Position numbers and translations under genes: made by a program. A model generated the notes under the pieces. It was not told the origin of the DNA. It saw nothing but the letters and a program-made list of their open reading frames with translations, and did not search any database. Below, one piece after another: positions 34,104 to 42,900 of a stretch of DNA of 64,000 nucleotides. How positions within the stretch are numbered: position 1 is the stretch's first letter; every line of letters begins with the position of its first letter. Origin of the DNA: Devosia submarina (lineage in GTDB: Bacteria; Pseudomonadota; Alphaproteobacteria; Rhizobiales; Devosiaceae); contig NZ_PYWB01000009.1 of NCBI RefSeq assembly GCF_003056345.1, positions 186,001 through 250,000 of the forward strand, written 5' to 3'.

Positions 34104-35002
34104 GCCTTGTCACCTCCGCCAGTGCCGGCAGTAAGCCGGGCATCCTCCTTGCCCGCATCGGCCGCAGTCTTAAGAACGCTCTGATCAAGCTGTCGCGCGA
34201 GCCGGTCGGCCTCTTCGGCTTCATCGTGCTCCTGTTGCTGATCATAGTCGCCATTTTGGCGCCGCTGATCGCGCCTTATAGCCCCACGACCCAGAACTTG
34301 CCCAACGCGCTCCAGGCGCCCAGTTGGGAACACTGGGCCGGCACCGACGAATATGGCCGCGATATTCTCTCGCGTCTCATCTACGGTACCCGCATCACCA
34401 TCCAGACCGTGCTGGCCGTCTCGGTCATTGTGGGGCCGATCGGCATGCTGGTCGGCATTGTCGCCGGCTTCGTAGGCGGCCGCACCGACGCTATCCTCAT
34501 GCGCTTTACCGATATCGTCCTCTCGTTCCCCTCGCTGATCCTAGCCCTGTCCTTTGCCGCAGCGCTTGGGGCCGGGCTTGAAACGGCGATCATTGCCATT
34601 TCGCTCACCGGCTGGCCACCCATCGCACGCCTTGCCCGTGCCGAAACGCTAATCGTCCGCAACACTGATTACGTGGCTGCCGCACGCCTTTATGGCGCCT
34701 CGCCGCTACGCGTGCTCTTCCTATACATCGCCCCGATGTGCATTCCCTCTGTTGTGGTGCGCCTGACGCTCAATATGGCCGGCATCATCCTGACCGCCGC
34801 CGCTCTCGGCTTCCTAGGGCTCGGCGCGCAGCCGCCGGCACCGGAATGGGGCGCGATGATCTCGAGCGGTCGCCAATACATGCTCGACAACTGGTGGGTC
34901 GCGGTCATGCCTGGCATTGCCATCCTTCTTACCAGTCTTGCATTCAATCTCGTCGGCGACGCGCTGCGCGACATTCTGGATCCTCGCCATGCCCGCTCCT
35001 GA
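34100..35002 (+). CDS. ABC transporter permease (DppC type)
   Basis: 300 aa with the N-terminal OppC-type segment, six helices and EAA loop around DYVAAARLYGASPLRV. It pairs with the DppB-type permease in the membrane. It overlaps the first ATPase gene by 14 bases. Confidence 0.9.
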   Translation: MSLVTSASAGSKPGILLARIGRSLKNALIKLSREPVGLFGFIVLLLLIIVAILAPLIAPYSPTTQNLPNALQAPSWEHWAGTDEYGRDILSRLIYGTRITIQTVLAVSVIVGPIGMLVGIVAGFVGGRTDAILMRFTDIVLSFPSLILALSFAAALGAGLETAIIAISLTGWPPIARLARAETLIVRNTDYVAAARLYGASPLRVLFLYIAPMCIPSVVVRLTLNMAGIILTAAALGFLGLGAQPPAPEWGAMISSGRQYMLDNWWVAVMPGIAILLTSLAFNLVGDALRDILDPRHARS

Positions 35003-35831
35003 AACTGTCCTGTCCGTCCGCAATCTCGCGGTCCGTTTCGGTCGCTCCAAGTTGCGGGCCGTCGATGGCGTCAGCCTCGATCTTGGCACCGAGCGTCTCG
35101 GCATCGTCGGGGAATCGGGCTCCGGCAAGTCGACGCTCGGCCGCGCTATCATGCGGCTCCTGCCCAATGCGGCGCATGTCGAGGCGGCAACGCTCGATTT
35201 CGACGGCAAGCCACTGCTCACCCGGCCCGAGCGCGAAATGCGAACCCTCCGCGGCAACCGCATGGCGCTGATCATGCAGGATCCGCGCTATTCGCTGAAC
35301 CCGGTACTGTCCGTCGGCAAGCAGGTCGCCGAAGCCGCGCTTTTGCATGGCAAGATCGGCAAGAAGGAAGCCTATGCCAAGGCGGCCGATATGCTGGCTC
35401 GTGTTCGCATCGCCGATGTCGAGCGCGTCATGAGCCTTTATCCGCACCAGATTTCTGGCGGCATGGGGCAACGCGTCATGATCGCCATGATGCTGCTCGC
35501 CAAGCCCCGTTTGGTCGTTGCCGACGAGCCAACCTCCGCGCTGGACGTGTCGGTTCGCGGCGATGTGCTAAATCTGCTCGACGAACTCGTGCGCGAGAAC
35601 AATTCGGGCCTGATGCTGATCAGCCATGACATCCGCATGGTCGCCGCCTTCTGCCAGCGTATTCTCGTTATGTACAAGGGTAGGGTGGTCGAAACCCTCA
35701 CCCGGCTCGACGAAGCGCAGCATCCCTATACGCGCGGTCTGATCGCAGCCATGCCCGATCCGCGCAATCCGGTTCAGCGCCTGCAGACGCTCGACCGCCG
35801 CGCCATCGACGCTCTGGAGGCGCGCTCATGA
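34989..35831 (+). CDS. ABC transporter ATPase (OppD/DppD type)
   Basis: Starts at ATG 34989 inside the end of the permease gene; the longer frame is a shadow. Walker A is GESGSGKST, the ABC signature region is ISGGMGQRV and Walker B is LVVADEPTSALD. At 280 aa it is shorter than the usual 320-330 aa, with a reduced C-terminal oligopeptide-type extension. Powers import together with the second ATPase. Confidence 0.9.
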   Translation: MPAPETVLSVRNLAVRFGRSKLRAVDGVSLDLGTERLGIVGESGSGKSTLGRAIMRLLPNAAHVEAATLDFDGKPLLTRPEREMRTLRGNRMALIMQDPRYSLNPVLSVGKQVAEAALLHGKIGKKEAYAKAADMLARVRIADVERVMSLYPHQISGGMGQRVMIAMMLLAKPRLVVADEPTSALDVSVRGDVLNLLDELVRENNSGLMLISHDIRMVAAFCQRILVMYKGRVVETLTRLDEAQHPYTRGLIAAMPDPRNPVQRLQTLDRRAIDALEARS

Positions 35832-36565
35832 TCGAAGTCAGCAATCTTTCCGTCTCCTTCGGCAGCGGCGAAGCCCGCCGCCAGGTGGTTAAGGGCGTCT
35901 CCTTCGTCGTCGGCAAGGGCGAGACCCTCGGCATCGTCGGTGAATCAGGCTGCGGCAAGTCCACCGTTCTACGTTCGCTGGCCGGTCTCGACCGCCATTG
36001 GGAAGGCGAAATCCGCCTCGCCGGTAATGCCGTCGACCGGGAGCGCAGCCGCGAGCAGCTCAAGCTGGCGCAGATGGTGTTCCAGGATCCCTATGGCTCC
36101 ATCCATCCGCGCCACCGCATCGAACGCGTCCTTGCCGAACCAGCCCGCGCCATGAAGATCGGTGATGGATGGAGCCGCGTTGCGCCTTCGCTCGAACAGG
36201 TTGGCCTTCCCGCCAATTTCGCCGAGCGCTTCCCGCACGAACTCTCTGGCGGCCAGCGTCAGCGCGTCGCCATTGCTCGCGCCCTTATGCTCGAGCCCGA
36301 GATCCTACTGTTGGATGAGCCGACCTCGGCGCTCGACGTATCGGTGCAGGCCGAAGTCCTGAACCTGCTCTCCGATCTTCGCGAAGAACGCAACCTCACC
36401 TACGTCCTTGTCAGCCACGACCTCTCAGTCATCGCCCATATGTGCGACCGCGTGCTGGTGATGAAGGATGGCGCTTTCGTCGACGAACTCGATAAGGGCG
36501 CGTTAGAACAGGGCCAGACACACCATCCCTATTCAAAGCAGCTTTTCAAGGCGAGCTTTCTGTAG
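35828..36565 (+). CDS. ABC transporter ATPase (OppF/DppF type, short)
   Basis: 245 aa with Walker A GESGCGKST, signature LSGGQRQRV and Walker B ILLLDEPTSALD. It lacks the usual C-terminal extension of OppF. It is coupled to the OppD-type gene by ATGA and ends the five-gene importer operon. Confidence 0.9.
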   Translation: MIEVSNLSVSFGSGEARRQVVKGVSFVVGKGETLGIVGESGCGKSTVLRSLAGLDRHWEGEIRLAGNAVDRERSREQLKLAQMVFQDPYGSIHPRHRIERVLAEPARAMKIGDGWSRVAPSLEQVGLPANFAERFPHELSGGQRQRVAIARALMLEPEILLLDEPTSALDVSVQAEVLNLLSDLREERNLTYVLVSHDLSVIAHMCDRVLVMKDGAFVDELDKGALEQGQTHHPYSKQLFKASFL

Positions 36566-36981
36566 AGCTTTTGGCCTATGGCTTGGCGACGAACCTGCTG
36601 AACCTCGCCGTCTGATGCGGTGCGGACATCGGGATCGGAGCGTCACCGGCAAGAAAACACCGGCAAAGAGGGTAGTCGGCTTACGTCGCCGAGTCGGAAG
36701 TGCTTTATGTAGGTGCCCTCAGTGCCTGAAGGCTTGCTGGGGCTGCTCTGCAACGTCCGCTTAGCGTTGTGCTAGAGCCTTAAGCGGTCAGACTGCAATC
36801 CACCCCGATACTACCGTTTTGTTCGCGGCCTTGAAGGGCAGGGTAGTCGTGGCCGCGCTCCTCAGCCTTGCCGCTCATGCCTGTGCTTTATGGTTGGTGA
36901 GATAATGACTCCCGAAGCACGGTTTGCGGTCTTGCCGAATGGCTCACCCCGCTCCAAGTTGAGTCACCAAAGGAGCCGCCA
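36566..36981. other. Intergenic region before the M3 peptidase gene
   Basis: About 415 bases without a convincing reading frame. No terminator or operator was recognised; the last bases (AAAGGAGCCGCCAGTG) include the peptidase ribosome binding site and a GTG start. Confidence 0.3.
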
Positions 36982-39009
36982 GTGACCAATCCATTCTTTT
37001 CTGCCTGGAACACCCCCTTCGAAGCGCCTCCTTTTTCAGCGATCCAGAATGCACATTTCCCGCCGGCGTTCGAGCAAGCCATTGCCGAACATGATTCAGA
37101 GATCGGCGCCATCGCCGATCGGGATGCCGCACCTAGTTTCGACAACACGATTGTCGCGCTCGAGCGATCAGGCCAGGGCTTGCGACGGGTCGCCATGGTT
37201 TTTGGCCAACTGACCTCTGCAGCGACCAACCCGGAGCTGCAGGCTGTTGAACGTGATGTCACGGTCATTATGGCTCGGCATGAAAGTGCCATCTTCCTCA
37301 ATCCAAAGCTATTCGCCCGCATCGAGGCACTTTATCAACGTCGTGCAGAGCTCGGTCTTGACGAAGAGGCGAGCCGGCTGCTCGAGCGCTACTATCTTGA
37401 TTTTGTACGTGCAGGCGCACGCTTGACGGCCTCCGAACGGGAGCGGTTTGCGGTCATCACCGAGCGGCTTGCATCCCTGGGCACCGAGTTTGGCCAAAAC
37501 GTTCTGGCCGACGAGCAAGAAAACGTCTTTGCCCTGACCGAAAGGGAGATGGACGGGGTACCGGACTTTGCCCGAGCCGCTGCCGCTGAGACGGCTCGCA
37601 ATCGCGGCTTGAACGCGCCTTACGCCGTGACGCCATCCCGTTCGAGCGTGGAGCCGATCCTGCACTTCGCCACGGACCGAGATCTCCGCGAGAGAGTATG
37701 GCGCGCCTTCGTCAAGCGCGGCGCCAATGACAACAAGAACGACAACTCCAGGCTTGTCGAAGAAATCGTGCGGCTGCGAGCCGAGCAGGCGCGGCTCCTG
37801 GGATATGAGAGCTATGCGGACTTCAAGCTGGCCGACACCATGGCAGGCACACCAGAGGCGGCTCGCACCCTTTTGGAACAGGTTTGGGCCGGTGGGTTAG
37901 CGCGGGCCCAAGAGGACCTAAGGGCTTTGCAGGAGCTTGCTCGAGCGGAAGGGCAGGGTGCCCCGATCGAGGCTTGGGATTGGCGGTACTATGCCGAAAA
38001 GCTCCGTGTTCAGCGCTACAGCTTCGATGAAAACGAGCTCAAGCCTTACCTGCAGCTCGAAAATGTCATCGGCTCTGCCTTCTGGGTTGCCGAGAAGCTG
38101 TTTGGCCTCACGCTCAAGGAACGCGGCGACATCCCTGGCTACCATCCTGATGTTCGTGTGTGGGAGGTCAGCCGTGAGGACAAAATCATCGGCCTCTTCT
38201 ATGGCGACTATTTTGCTCGGCCGGGGAAGCGGTCAGGCGCCTGGATGACATCGTTCCGCGATCAGTCCAGGCTCGACGGCGAGCAGCTGCCGCTGATCGT
38301 CAACACCTGTAATTTCTCCAAGCCACCAGCGGGACAGCCTGCATTGCTCTCTCTTGATGAGGCGCGCACCGTCTTTCATGAGATGGGGCACGCGCTGCAC
38401 GGGTTGCTGTCTGACGTGACCTACCCAAGGCTCTCAGGGACGAGCGTGGCGCGGGACTTCGTTGAGCTCCCCAGCCAGATCTACGAACACTGGCTTGAAG
38501 AACCAGCCGTGTTAGGCCGGCTCATCCATGTAGAAACCGGGCAGCCAATCCCCGATGAGTTGCTCGAGCGGATGCGGGCTGCTCGCCTGGCAAACACGGG
38601 CTTTGAAACTGTGGAGTTCGTCTCCTCCGCGATCCTCGACATGGACTACCATTCCAAGCCTCTGGAGAGCTCGGTGGCGGAGTTCGAGGGCGCTGTGCTC
38701 AGCGGCATCAACATGCCGCGCGAGATCGCGCTTCGGCATGCGAGCACGCACTTTCTCCACCTCTTTGCAGGGGATGGATATGCCGCCGGCTATTACAGCT
38801 ATCTCTGGAGTGAGGTGCTCGACGCTGACGGGTTCGAGGCGTTCAAGGAAGCGGGCGATGCGTTCGATCGGGAGACTGCAACCCGATTGCACCAGTTTAT
38901 CTATTCAGCCGGCGGCACTCGGGATTTCAAGGAAGCGTATCGTTCGTTCCGAGGCAGGGACCCTGAAGTGGGCCCGCTGCTTGCCGGGCGTGGGTTGGTG
39001 ACGCAGTAA
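36982..39009 (+). CDS. M3-family metallopeptidase (oligopeptidase A/Dcp type)
   Basis: 675 aa, the normal length. The zinc motif is FHEMGHALHG, with His466, Glu467 and His470, followed by the family glutamate in the next helix. The GTG start has AAAGGAGCC upstream. The enzyme degrades oligopeptides in the cytoplasm; no signal peptide seen. Its location after a peptide-type ABC importer may be functional, but a 400-base gap separates them. Confidence 0.92.
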   Translation: MTNPFFSAWNTPFEAPPFSAIQNAHFPPAFEQAIAEHDSEIGAIADRDAAPSFDNTIVALERSGQGLRRVAMVFGQLTSAATNPELQAVERDVTVIMARHESAIFLNPKLFARIEALYQRRAELGLDEEASRLLERYYLDFVRAGARLTASERERFAVITERLASLGTEFGQNVLADEQENVFALTEREMDGVPDFARAAAAETARNRGLNAPYAVTPSRSSVEPILHFATDRDLRERVWRAFVKRGANDNKNDNSRLVEEIVRLRAEQARLLGYESYADFKLADTMAGTPEAARTLLEQVWAGGLARAQEDLRALQELARAEGQGAPIEAWDWRYYAEKLRVQRYSFDENELKPYLQLENVIGSAFWVAEKLFGLTLKERGDIPGYHPDVRVWEVSREDKIIGLFYGDYFARPGKRSGAWMTSFRDQSRLDGEQLPLIVNTCNFSKPPAGQPALLSLDEARTVFHEMGHALHGLLSDVTYPRLSGTSVARDFVELPSQIYEHWLEEPAVLGRLIHVETGQPIPDELLERMRAARLANTGFETVEFVSSAILDMDYHSKPLESSVAEFEGAVLSGINMPREIALRHASTHFLHLFAGDGYAAGYYSYLWSEVLDADGFEAFKEAGDAFDRETATRLHQFIYSAGGTRDFKEAYRSFRGRDPEVGPLLAGRGLVTQ

Positions 39010-39091
39010 ACTTCGTCACTAACATCGGTCTGGGCTCCAAATCATCAAGTGCGTATGCACTGCACACTTATGACCAAGTTGGGGCCGCTAG

Positions 39092-39120
39092 CGGAGTGTC
39101 GGCTTTTGTGCGACACTCCG
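39092..39120. repeat. Perfect 10-base inverted repeat
   Basis: CGGAGTGTCG (39092-39101) and CGACACTCCG (39111-39120) flank a 9-base loop. There is no T-run, so it is not a standard terminator; it lies just before the LysR remnant and may mark a mobile-element border or regulatory site. Confidence 0.4.
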
Positions 39121-39126
39121 ACTTAG

Positions 39127-39348
39127 GCGGACATCCTGCAAGCGAGGTACAGCCTCAGGGACTTGGTGCGCGAACACCTTCACACCGGCAGCCTGACCAG
39201 CGTGCTCGCGCCGTGGTGCCCCACCTTCCAAGGCTATCACCTCTAATTCCCAAGCCGTCGCCACCACTCACCGCCGTTCGGAGCCTTCGTCGAGGCATTC
39301 CGCCATCGCTCTGCCAAGCCGCCCGGCGATCTCAGCAGCGAGAAATAA
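39127..39348 (+). pseudogene. LysR-family regulator remnant (C-terminal fragment)
   Basis: One frame reads ILQARYSLRDLVREHLHTG, then VLAPWCPTFQGYHL, a stop, then FPSRRHHSPPFGAFVEAFR. This is the end of a LysR effector-binding domain, where the family pattern is P-G-YHLYYPSRR. The DNA-binding domain is absent and a TAA replaces the expected tyrosine codon. It lies at the edge of the ubiquitin-like island and suggests that the island replaced part of this locus. Confidence 0.5.
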
Positions 39349-39523
39349 CGGAATCGGCAACATGTGTCTGACCGTCCAGGACGCGGCACTAGCCAAGAGG
39401 CCCAGCGTCGGCAACAATATCGGCAGGTTGCTTGAACATTGGCACAGCACCCCTGTCATAACGAGCACCTGGATGCGGAGGGAGCGCAGTTCTACCTGCG
39501 GCGCCACGGCTTCGAAGTGAGTG

Positions 39524-41002
39524 TCAGGGGCTTGGCCGCTTTGGATTGCAATGTGGGCAGCCATCGCGCCGCGACATGGTGCTTTTGTCCATCGACAAAT
39601 TTTTGAATTGAAAAACGGTCTTGGGTGGATGTGCAAAGGTCTTGGCCGAAACCTGACGGAAGAGGCTGGCAGCCGTAAGGATGGCGGCGGTCATTGACAC
39701 AAACGAAACAGAGAACTCCGAGGGTATGTGGCCGATGAAGTCCTTGACGTCGCGCTCGCCCAACTGCCCGCAATTGGGACTTTCCGATGCCAGGAAGGCC
39801 ATGGCGGCCTCGATGTTCTCCACCTTGCCGGTCAGCGCCTGACGACGCTCCATTTCGGACATGGCGCGCAGGTCTTTCTCCCGCTCGACCGCTCGGGCCA
39901 AGATGTCATCCGGTACGTTCCAGCACCCGAGGCATTCGGCCCCTTCGGTCAGTCCGTAGACGACCGCCTGGGCCCTCAGGCTGTCGGTGCTGCCGCCCAC
40001 GACGACCCGGGGGTGCAGGCCCTGGATGTCCTGACGCGAAGTGTCGATATCCACTGCAGAAATGACGGTGTCGTATTCGTCATTGGCTTCCGACTTGGCG
40101 AGGCGCGGATCCAGACGGGGGTGAGAGGCTGTGACATAGTCTCGCAACGTCCCAGCGTGCTCCATGCCACCCAAGCCGGAAAGTGCCCGATAACGAGTTA
40201 CGGCATCGGTCTTGAGATGGCCGATATCGGCGATGCCGGCCAGGAAGCAACGATTAAGGTTCGTCCCCTCCTTGTCATGGTGATCATGGTCCACCGAGAC
40301 GACATAGCCATCGACGAGGTCGCTGGCGCCCAGGATCTGAATGAACCCCTGGCCAACGGCGCCTGCGCCTATAAGATAAAGCGGTGGCAGACGAATACCA
40401 GCCATGTCCGGTCCATCCACCAGATCCGGCCATCGGCCCGTCGAGCCGTCCCAAAGCGAATAGGCATCGTCCTCGGCGAAGCGCCCCTTCTTCAATCCTT
40501 TCGCTCGCTTGAATACTTCGCCAGCGACCAAGCAGGCCGCGAGATACGGGCCGATGCATTTGGTGCGACCGGGGTCACGCTCAAACCTTTGCGGTTGGGA
40601 GCCGATCCAGGCCCTCCACCCCGCCCCCCAGCCATATATATCAGCACCGCCTACGCCTTCGCCGGACACGTCGATGACGATGTCCGATCCACCAGCGCCT
40701 CTGAGAACCGGAATCCGTCCGCCGTTTGCCCAGGTCGCCAGGCTTTCCAGCGCATCGATGGCGTGAGCCACCCCAGCCGCGTTCGGCCGGATCACCGAAA
40801 TGTTGCCTTCCACGCTCAAACGGATATCGCGCACCACGCCATGCAGCCTTGCCAGCAGGTTGATCAGGCAAACGAGCATGTGCTGACGGCCGATGTCGCC
40901 AGTAACATTGCCGGCACGCACGTGGATGGATTTGCTTTCGGCCACATCGCCCAGACCTTCGAGCGGCCTCAGGTGCCGTTCGCCCAGTGTCAAATCAGTC
41001 AT
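39524..41002 (-). CDS. E1-like ThiF-family activating enzyme of a ubiquitin-like system
   Basis: 492 aa. The ThiF nucleotide-binding core starts at LPPLYLIGAGAVGQGF (G212-A-G-A-V-G217). Two Cys pairs, C357-x2-C360 and C482-x2-C485, are the expected zinc ligands, and Cys411 (ESPNCGQ) is a candidate for the thioester. The first 200 residues form an extra N-terminal domain. The enzyme would adenylate the C-terminal glycine of the ubiquitin-like protein and pass it on. It overlaps the JAMM gene by ATGA and is last of the four-gene operon. Confidence 0.85.
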   Translation of the reverse strand: MTDLTLGERHLRPLEGLGDVAESKSIHVRAGNVTGDIGRQHMLVCLINLLARLHGVVRDIRLSVEGNISVIRPNAAGVAHAIDALESLATWANGGRIPVLRGAGGSDIVIDVSGEGVGGADIYGWGAGWRAWIGSQPQRFERDPGRTKCIGPYLAACLVAGEVFKRAKGLKKGRFAEDDAYSLWDGSTGRWPDLVDGPDMAGIRLPPLYLIGAGAVGQGFIQILGASDLVDGYVVSVDHDHHDKEGTNLNRCFLAGIADIGHLKTDAVTRYRALSGLGGMEHAGTLRDYVTASHPRLDPRLAKSEANDEYDTVISAVDIDTSRQDIQGLHPRVVVGGSTDSLRAQAVVYGLTEGAECLGCWNVPDDILARAVEREKDLRAMSEMERRQALTGKVENIEAAMAFLASESPNCGQLGERDVKDFIGHIPSEFSVSFVSMTAAILTAASLFRQVSAKTFAHPPKTVFQFKNLSMDKSTMSRRDGCPHCNPKRPSP

Positions 41003-41532
41003 CGGAAATCCCTCGCGTCGAGTGCAGGGCCAGGCATCACGATCAGACGGTCATGAACTTGTTTGGGTGCGAGCATGTGCCAGTAGTCGTTCTGCCATTC
41101 GTGAACACCTATGCCTTGAGGCCAAGGCGCCGTTTGCTTGCCATAGGCCGGGAACACGAGCGACAGGACGCGACGACTGGAGATCATGGCGTCGTCGTAT
41201 CGGGAGTGCTCGGTACCCGTCCCGGGATGGCTGTGGATCTGGGCCAGAGGCTTCCAGTCTTCGGGAAGGTCGTGCACCATTTCGCTCATTGCGTCGGCCT
41301 CTACGTGGTAGTTGCCGGGCATCGAGCGTTGACGGGGGGCACGCACCGAGCGAACTGTCGCAAGGTTGCCGTCGCGGTCGCCGTACCAGAACACGCACGC
41401 TTCCCGCCGACCGGCGCGCTGCAGCATGTCGCGCGTCGTCGTGATCGCAACCGGGGGCACCTGAAGGACCAGTCCACTGGGAATGAATGGACTGGGCGCG
41501 GGAGCACGGCGCAAGAGATATTCATCCTGCAT
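40999..41532 (-). CDS. JAMM/JAB (Mov34/MPN+) deubiquitinase-like isopeptidase
   Basis: ATG 41532 has GGGAGG upstream and lies in the end of the E2 gene. The 177-aa protein has a complete JAMM site: Glu44 (EACVFWYG) and H100-S-H102-P-G with S110-x2-D113 in HSHPGTGTEHSRYDD. Such enzymes cleave after Gly-Gly; here the likely jobs are trimming the GGA end of the ubiquitin-like protein and reversing conjugates. Confidence 0.88.
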   Translation of the reverse strand: MQDEYLLRRAPAPSPFIPSGLVLQVPPVAITTTRDMLQRAGRREACVFWYGDRDGNLATVRSVRAPRQRSMPGNYHVEADAMSEMVHDLPEDWKPLAQIHSHPGTGTEHSRYDDAMISSRRVLSLVFPAYGKQTAPWPQGIGVHEWQNDYWHMLAPKQVHDRLIVMPGPALDARDFR

Positions 41533-42049
41533 GGCGCCCGAACCTCCCCTGGTAACTCGTGCTGAAGGCGCGCTCGATCGCCGACAGGGTGGTGCGGAAC
41601 GTGTCGCCGTCGCGCCAGAGAGTGGCGTCGTCACCACCATGGTTGACGTCGTAGTACTCGTACACAGCCGAGCAGCAGACGAGTTGGATCTCGCCGTTCG
41701 GCCCTGGATATGCGGCATGCACGTGCACCTCCGGCGAGGTCAGCTGCGGCAGGTGATGCTGGTCGGACAACCCTGCGTACTCGAAGGTCTCAGGATTGAC
41801 GAACCTGGCGCTGGGTGGCCATTCGGCCCCAGCGATGAAGTCCAGCCGAAGAAGATATTCGTCAACAGCCCCATCGCGCATGCCGCGCATGGGGATGAGA
41901 AGCGTGCGGTTGGATGGCCTGGTCCAACCCAGCTCCTCCATGCTCCGACCTTCGAATTCGAGGACGCGCGGCAGGTGCTGATCCAGCACCTGCCTACCCG
42001 CCTGCAAATCGAGGATCGGCCGTGATCCATGGACTGCCATGTCAGGCAC
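41522..42049 (-). CDS. E2-like (UBC-fold) conjugating protein
   Basis: 175 aa from GTG 42049 (an ATG at 42040 is equally plausible). After a poorly conserved N terminus it has strands and a loop resembling a UBC fold: EYLLRLDFIAGAEWPPSARF, a H-rich stretch SPEVHVHAAYP, and LVCCSAV, where Cys125 or Cys126 is the candidate catalytic cysteine. Bacterial E2 proteins of this operon type lack the usual HPN motif. It overlaps the JAMM gene by 11 bases and sits directly after the Ubl gene. Assignment rests on order and fold features. Confidence 0.7.
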   Translation of the reverse strand: MPDMAVHGSRPILDLQAGRQVLDQHLPRVLEFEGRSMEELGWTRPSNRTLLIPMRGMRDGAVDEYLLRLDFIAGAEWPPSARFVNPETFEYAGLSDQHHLPQLTSPEVHVHAAYPGPNGEIQLVCCSAVYEYYDVNHGGDDATLWRDGDTFRTTLSAIERAFSTSYQGRFGRHAG

Positions 42050-42764
42050 CCCCGGTGCGGGCGGCGATCTCGAACTTCTTGTCGCACAACCCCTGCTGCT
42101 GCGCCGCCTCGAGCGTGAGCGACAGGTGATCCATGAGGCTCACCGGCCCTGCGGCGGTGTCGGCCTGGAGCACGTCGCGCTCCGTACGCGTGACCTCGAG
42201 TTCCCGGTAGGCCTGCTCCCAGAGTGTGGCCAGAGTGATGGAGGCTTCCACCTTGAGGCGAGCGGTTTCGAGCTCGCCGAGATGCTTGACCCGAACCGTC
42301 TGCTTCTTCGGACCGGCGAGCTTGCCGGGCTTGAAACTCTCCACCCCGGCCTCGTCCAGATCGATCAGCATTTCCTCGTCGAGAGGAATGTCGGCTTCGT
42401 CGGTCTTTTCCAGGTAGATGCTCTTGTCGGCCGCTACGTTCTTGAGCTTGCGGAGCGTCGCCGCGGTGATGAAGCGGGCCGGCCAGTCGATGGCGTCGCC
42501 CGCAAAAGCGACGCGGTAAGAACGATCGCCGAGAGCAACCAGGAAGCGGTGGCCTTCCGATAGAGGCACCGATTCACGGTGCCGGACATCCTCGAGTTCC
42601 CCGTCGTTGAGAAACTGCAGGACATAGGCATGATCGTCGGATGCAAAGCCGGCCGCCAAGGCGATTTGGTCGCCCGAGGGCGTCCTGTCCGTCATGGGGA
42701 CCGCACGGAAAACAAGATCCGTGCCCGCGATCTCGATCGTGCGATTGGTATTCACGTCACTCAT
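42042..42764 (-). CDS. Multi-domain ubiquitin-like protein ending in Gly-Gly-Ala
   Basis: ATG 42764 has GAAGGAG upstream. The 240-aa product appears to hold three beta-grasp-like units: about 8-78 (ending PLSEGHRFLVAL), about 82-148 (SYRVAFAGD... with ARFITAATLRKLKNVAADKS, then IDLDEAGVESFKPG) and about 155-240. The first two match the multiubiquitin-type pattern. The C terminus is ARTGGA: Gly238-Gly239 followed by one residue, as in a ubiquitin precursor. Removing Ala240 would expose the diglycine for activation by the E1 encoded downstream. First gene of the operon. Confidence 0.85.
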   Translation of the reverse strand: MSDVNTNRTIEIAGTDLVFRAVPMTDRTPSGDQIALAAGFASDDHAYVLQFLNDGELEDVRHRESVPLSEGHRFLVALGDRSYRVAFAGDAIDWPARFITAATLRKLKNVAADKSIYLEKTDEADIPLDEEMLIDLDEAGVESFKPGKLAGPKKQTVRVKHLGELETARLKVEASITLATLWEQAYRELEVTRTERDVLQADTAAGPVSLMDHLSLTLEAAQQQGLCDKKFEIAARTGGA

Positions 42765-42794
42765 TCCGATGACTCCTTCGTATCGATAGATCAT

Positions 42795-42876
42795 CAAATA
42801 GTAGCTAAAATCTGGCTAGTCAACCATCATTGGATGGCTAATTGATATTGACAAATTTAATGGTGAGTTGTAGAAA
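42795..42876. promoter_or_regulatory. Back-to-back promoters of the ubiquitin-like island
   Basis: On the minus strand TTGACT (42818-42823) and TATTTG (42795-42800) are separated by 17 bases, driving the Ubl operon. On the plus strand TTGACA (42848-42853) and TAGAAA (42871-42876), also 17 bases apart, drive the RHH-GNAT-XRE-ImmA operon. The -35 boxes lie in inverted GTCAA/TTGAC words, so one regulator could act on both. Confidence 0.6.
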
Positions 42877-42900
42877 CGCGCGTCAACACGGAGGACGCGC

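Noticed and set aside
39728..41056. Plus-strand open frame of 442 aa
   Set aside because: Antisense to the E1 gene with its ThiF and CxxC motifs.
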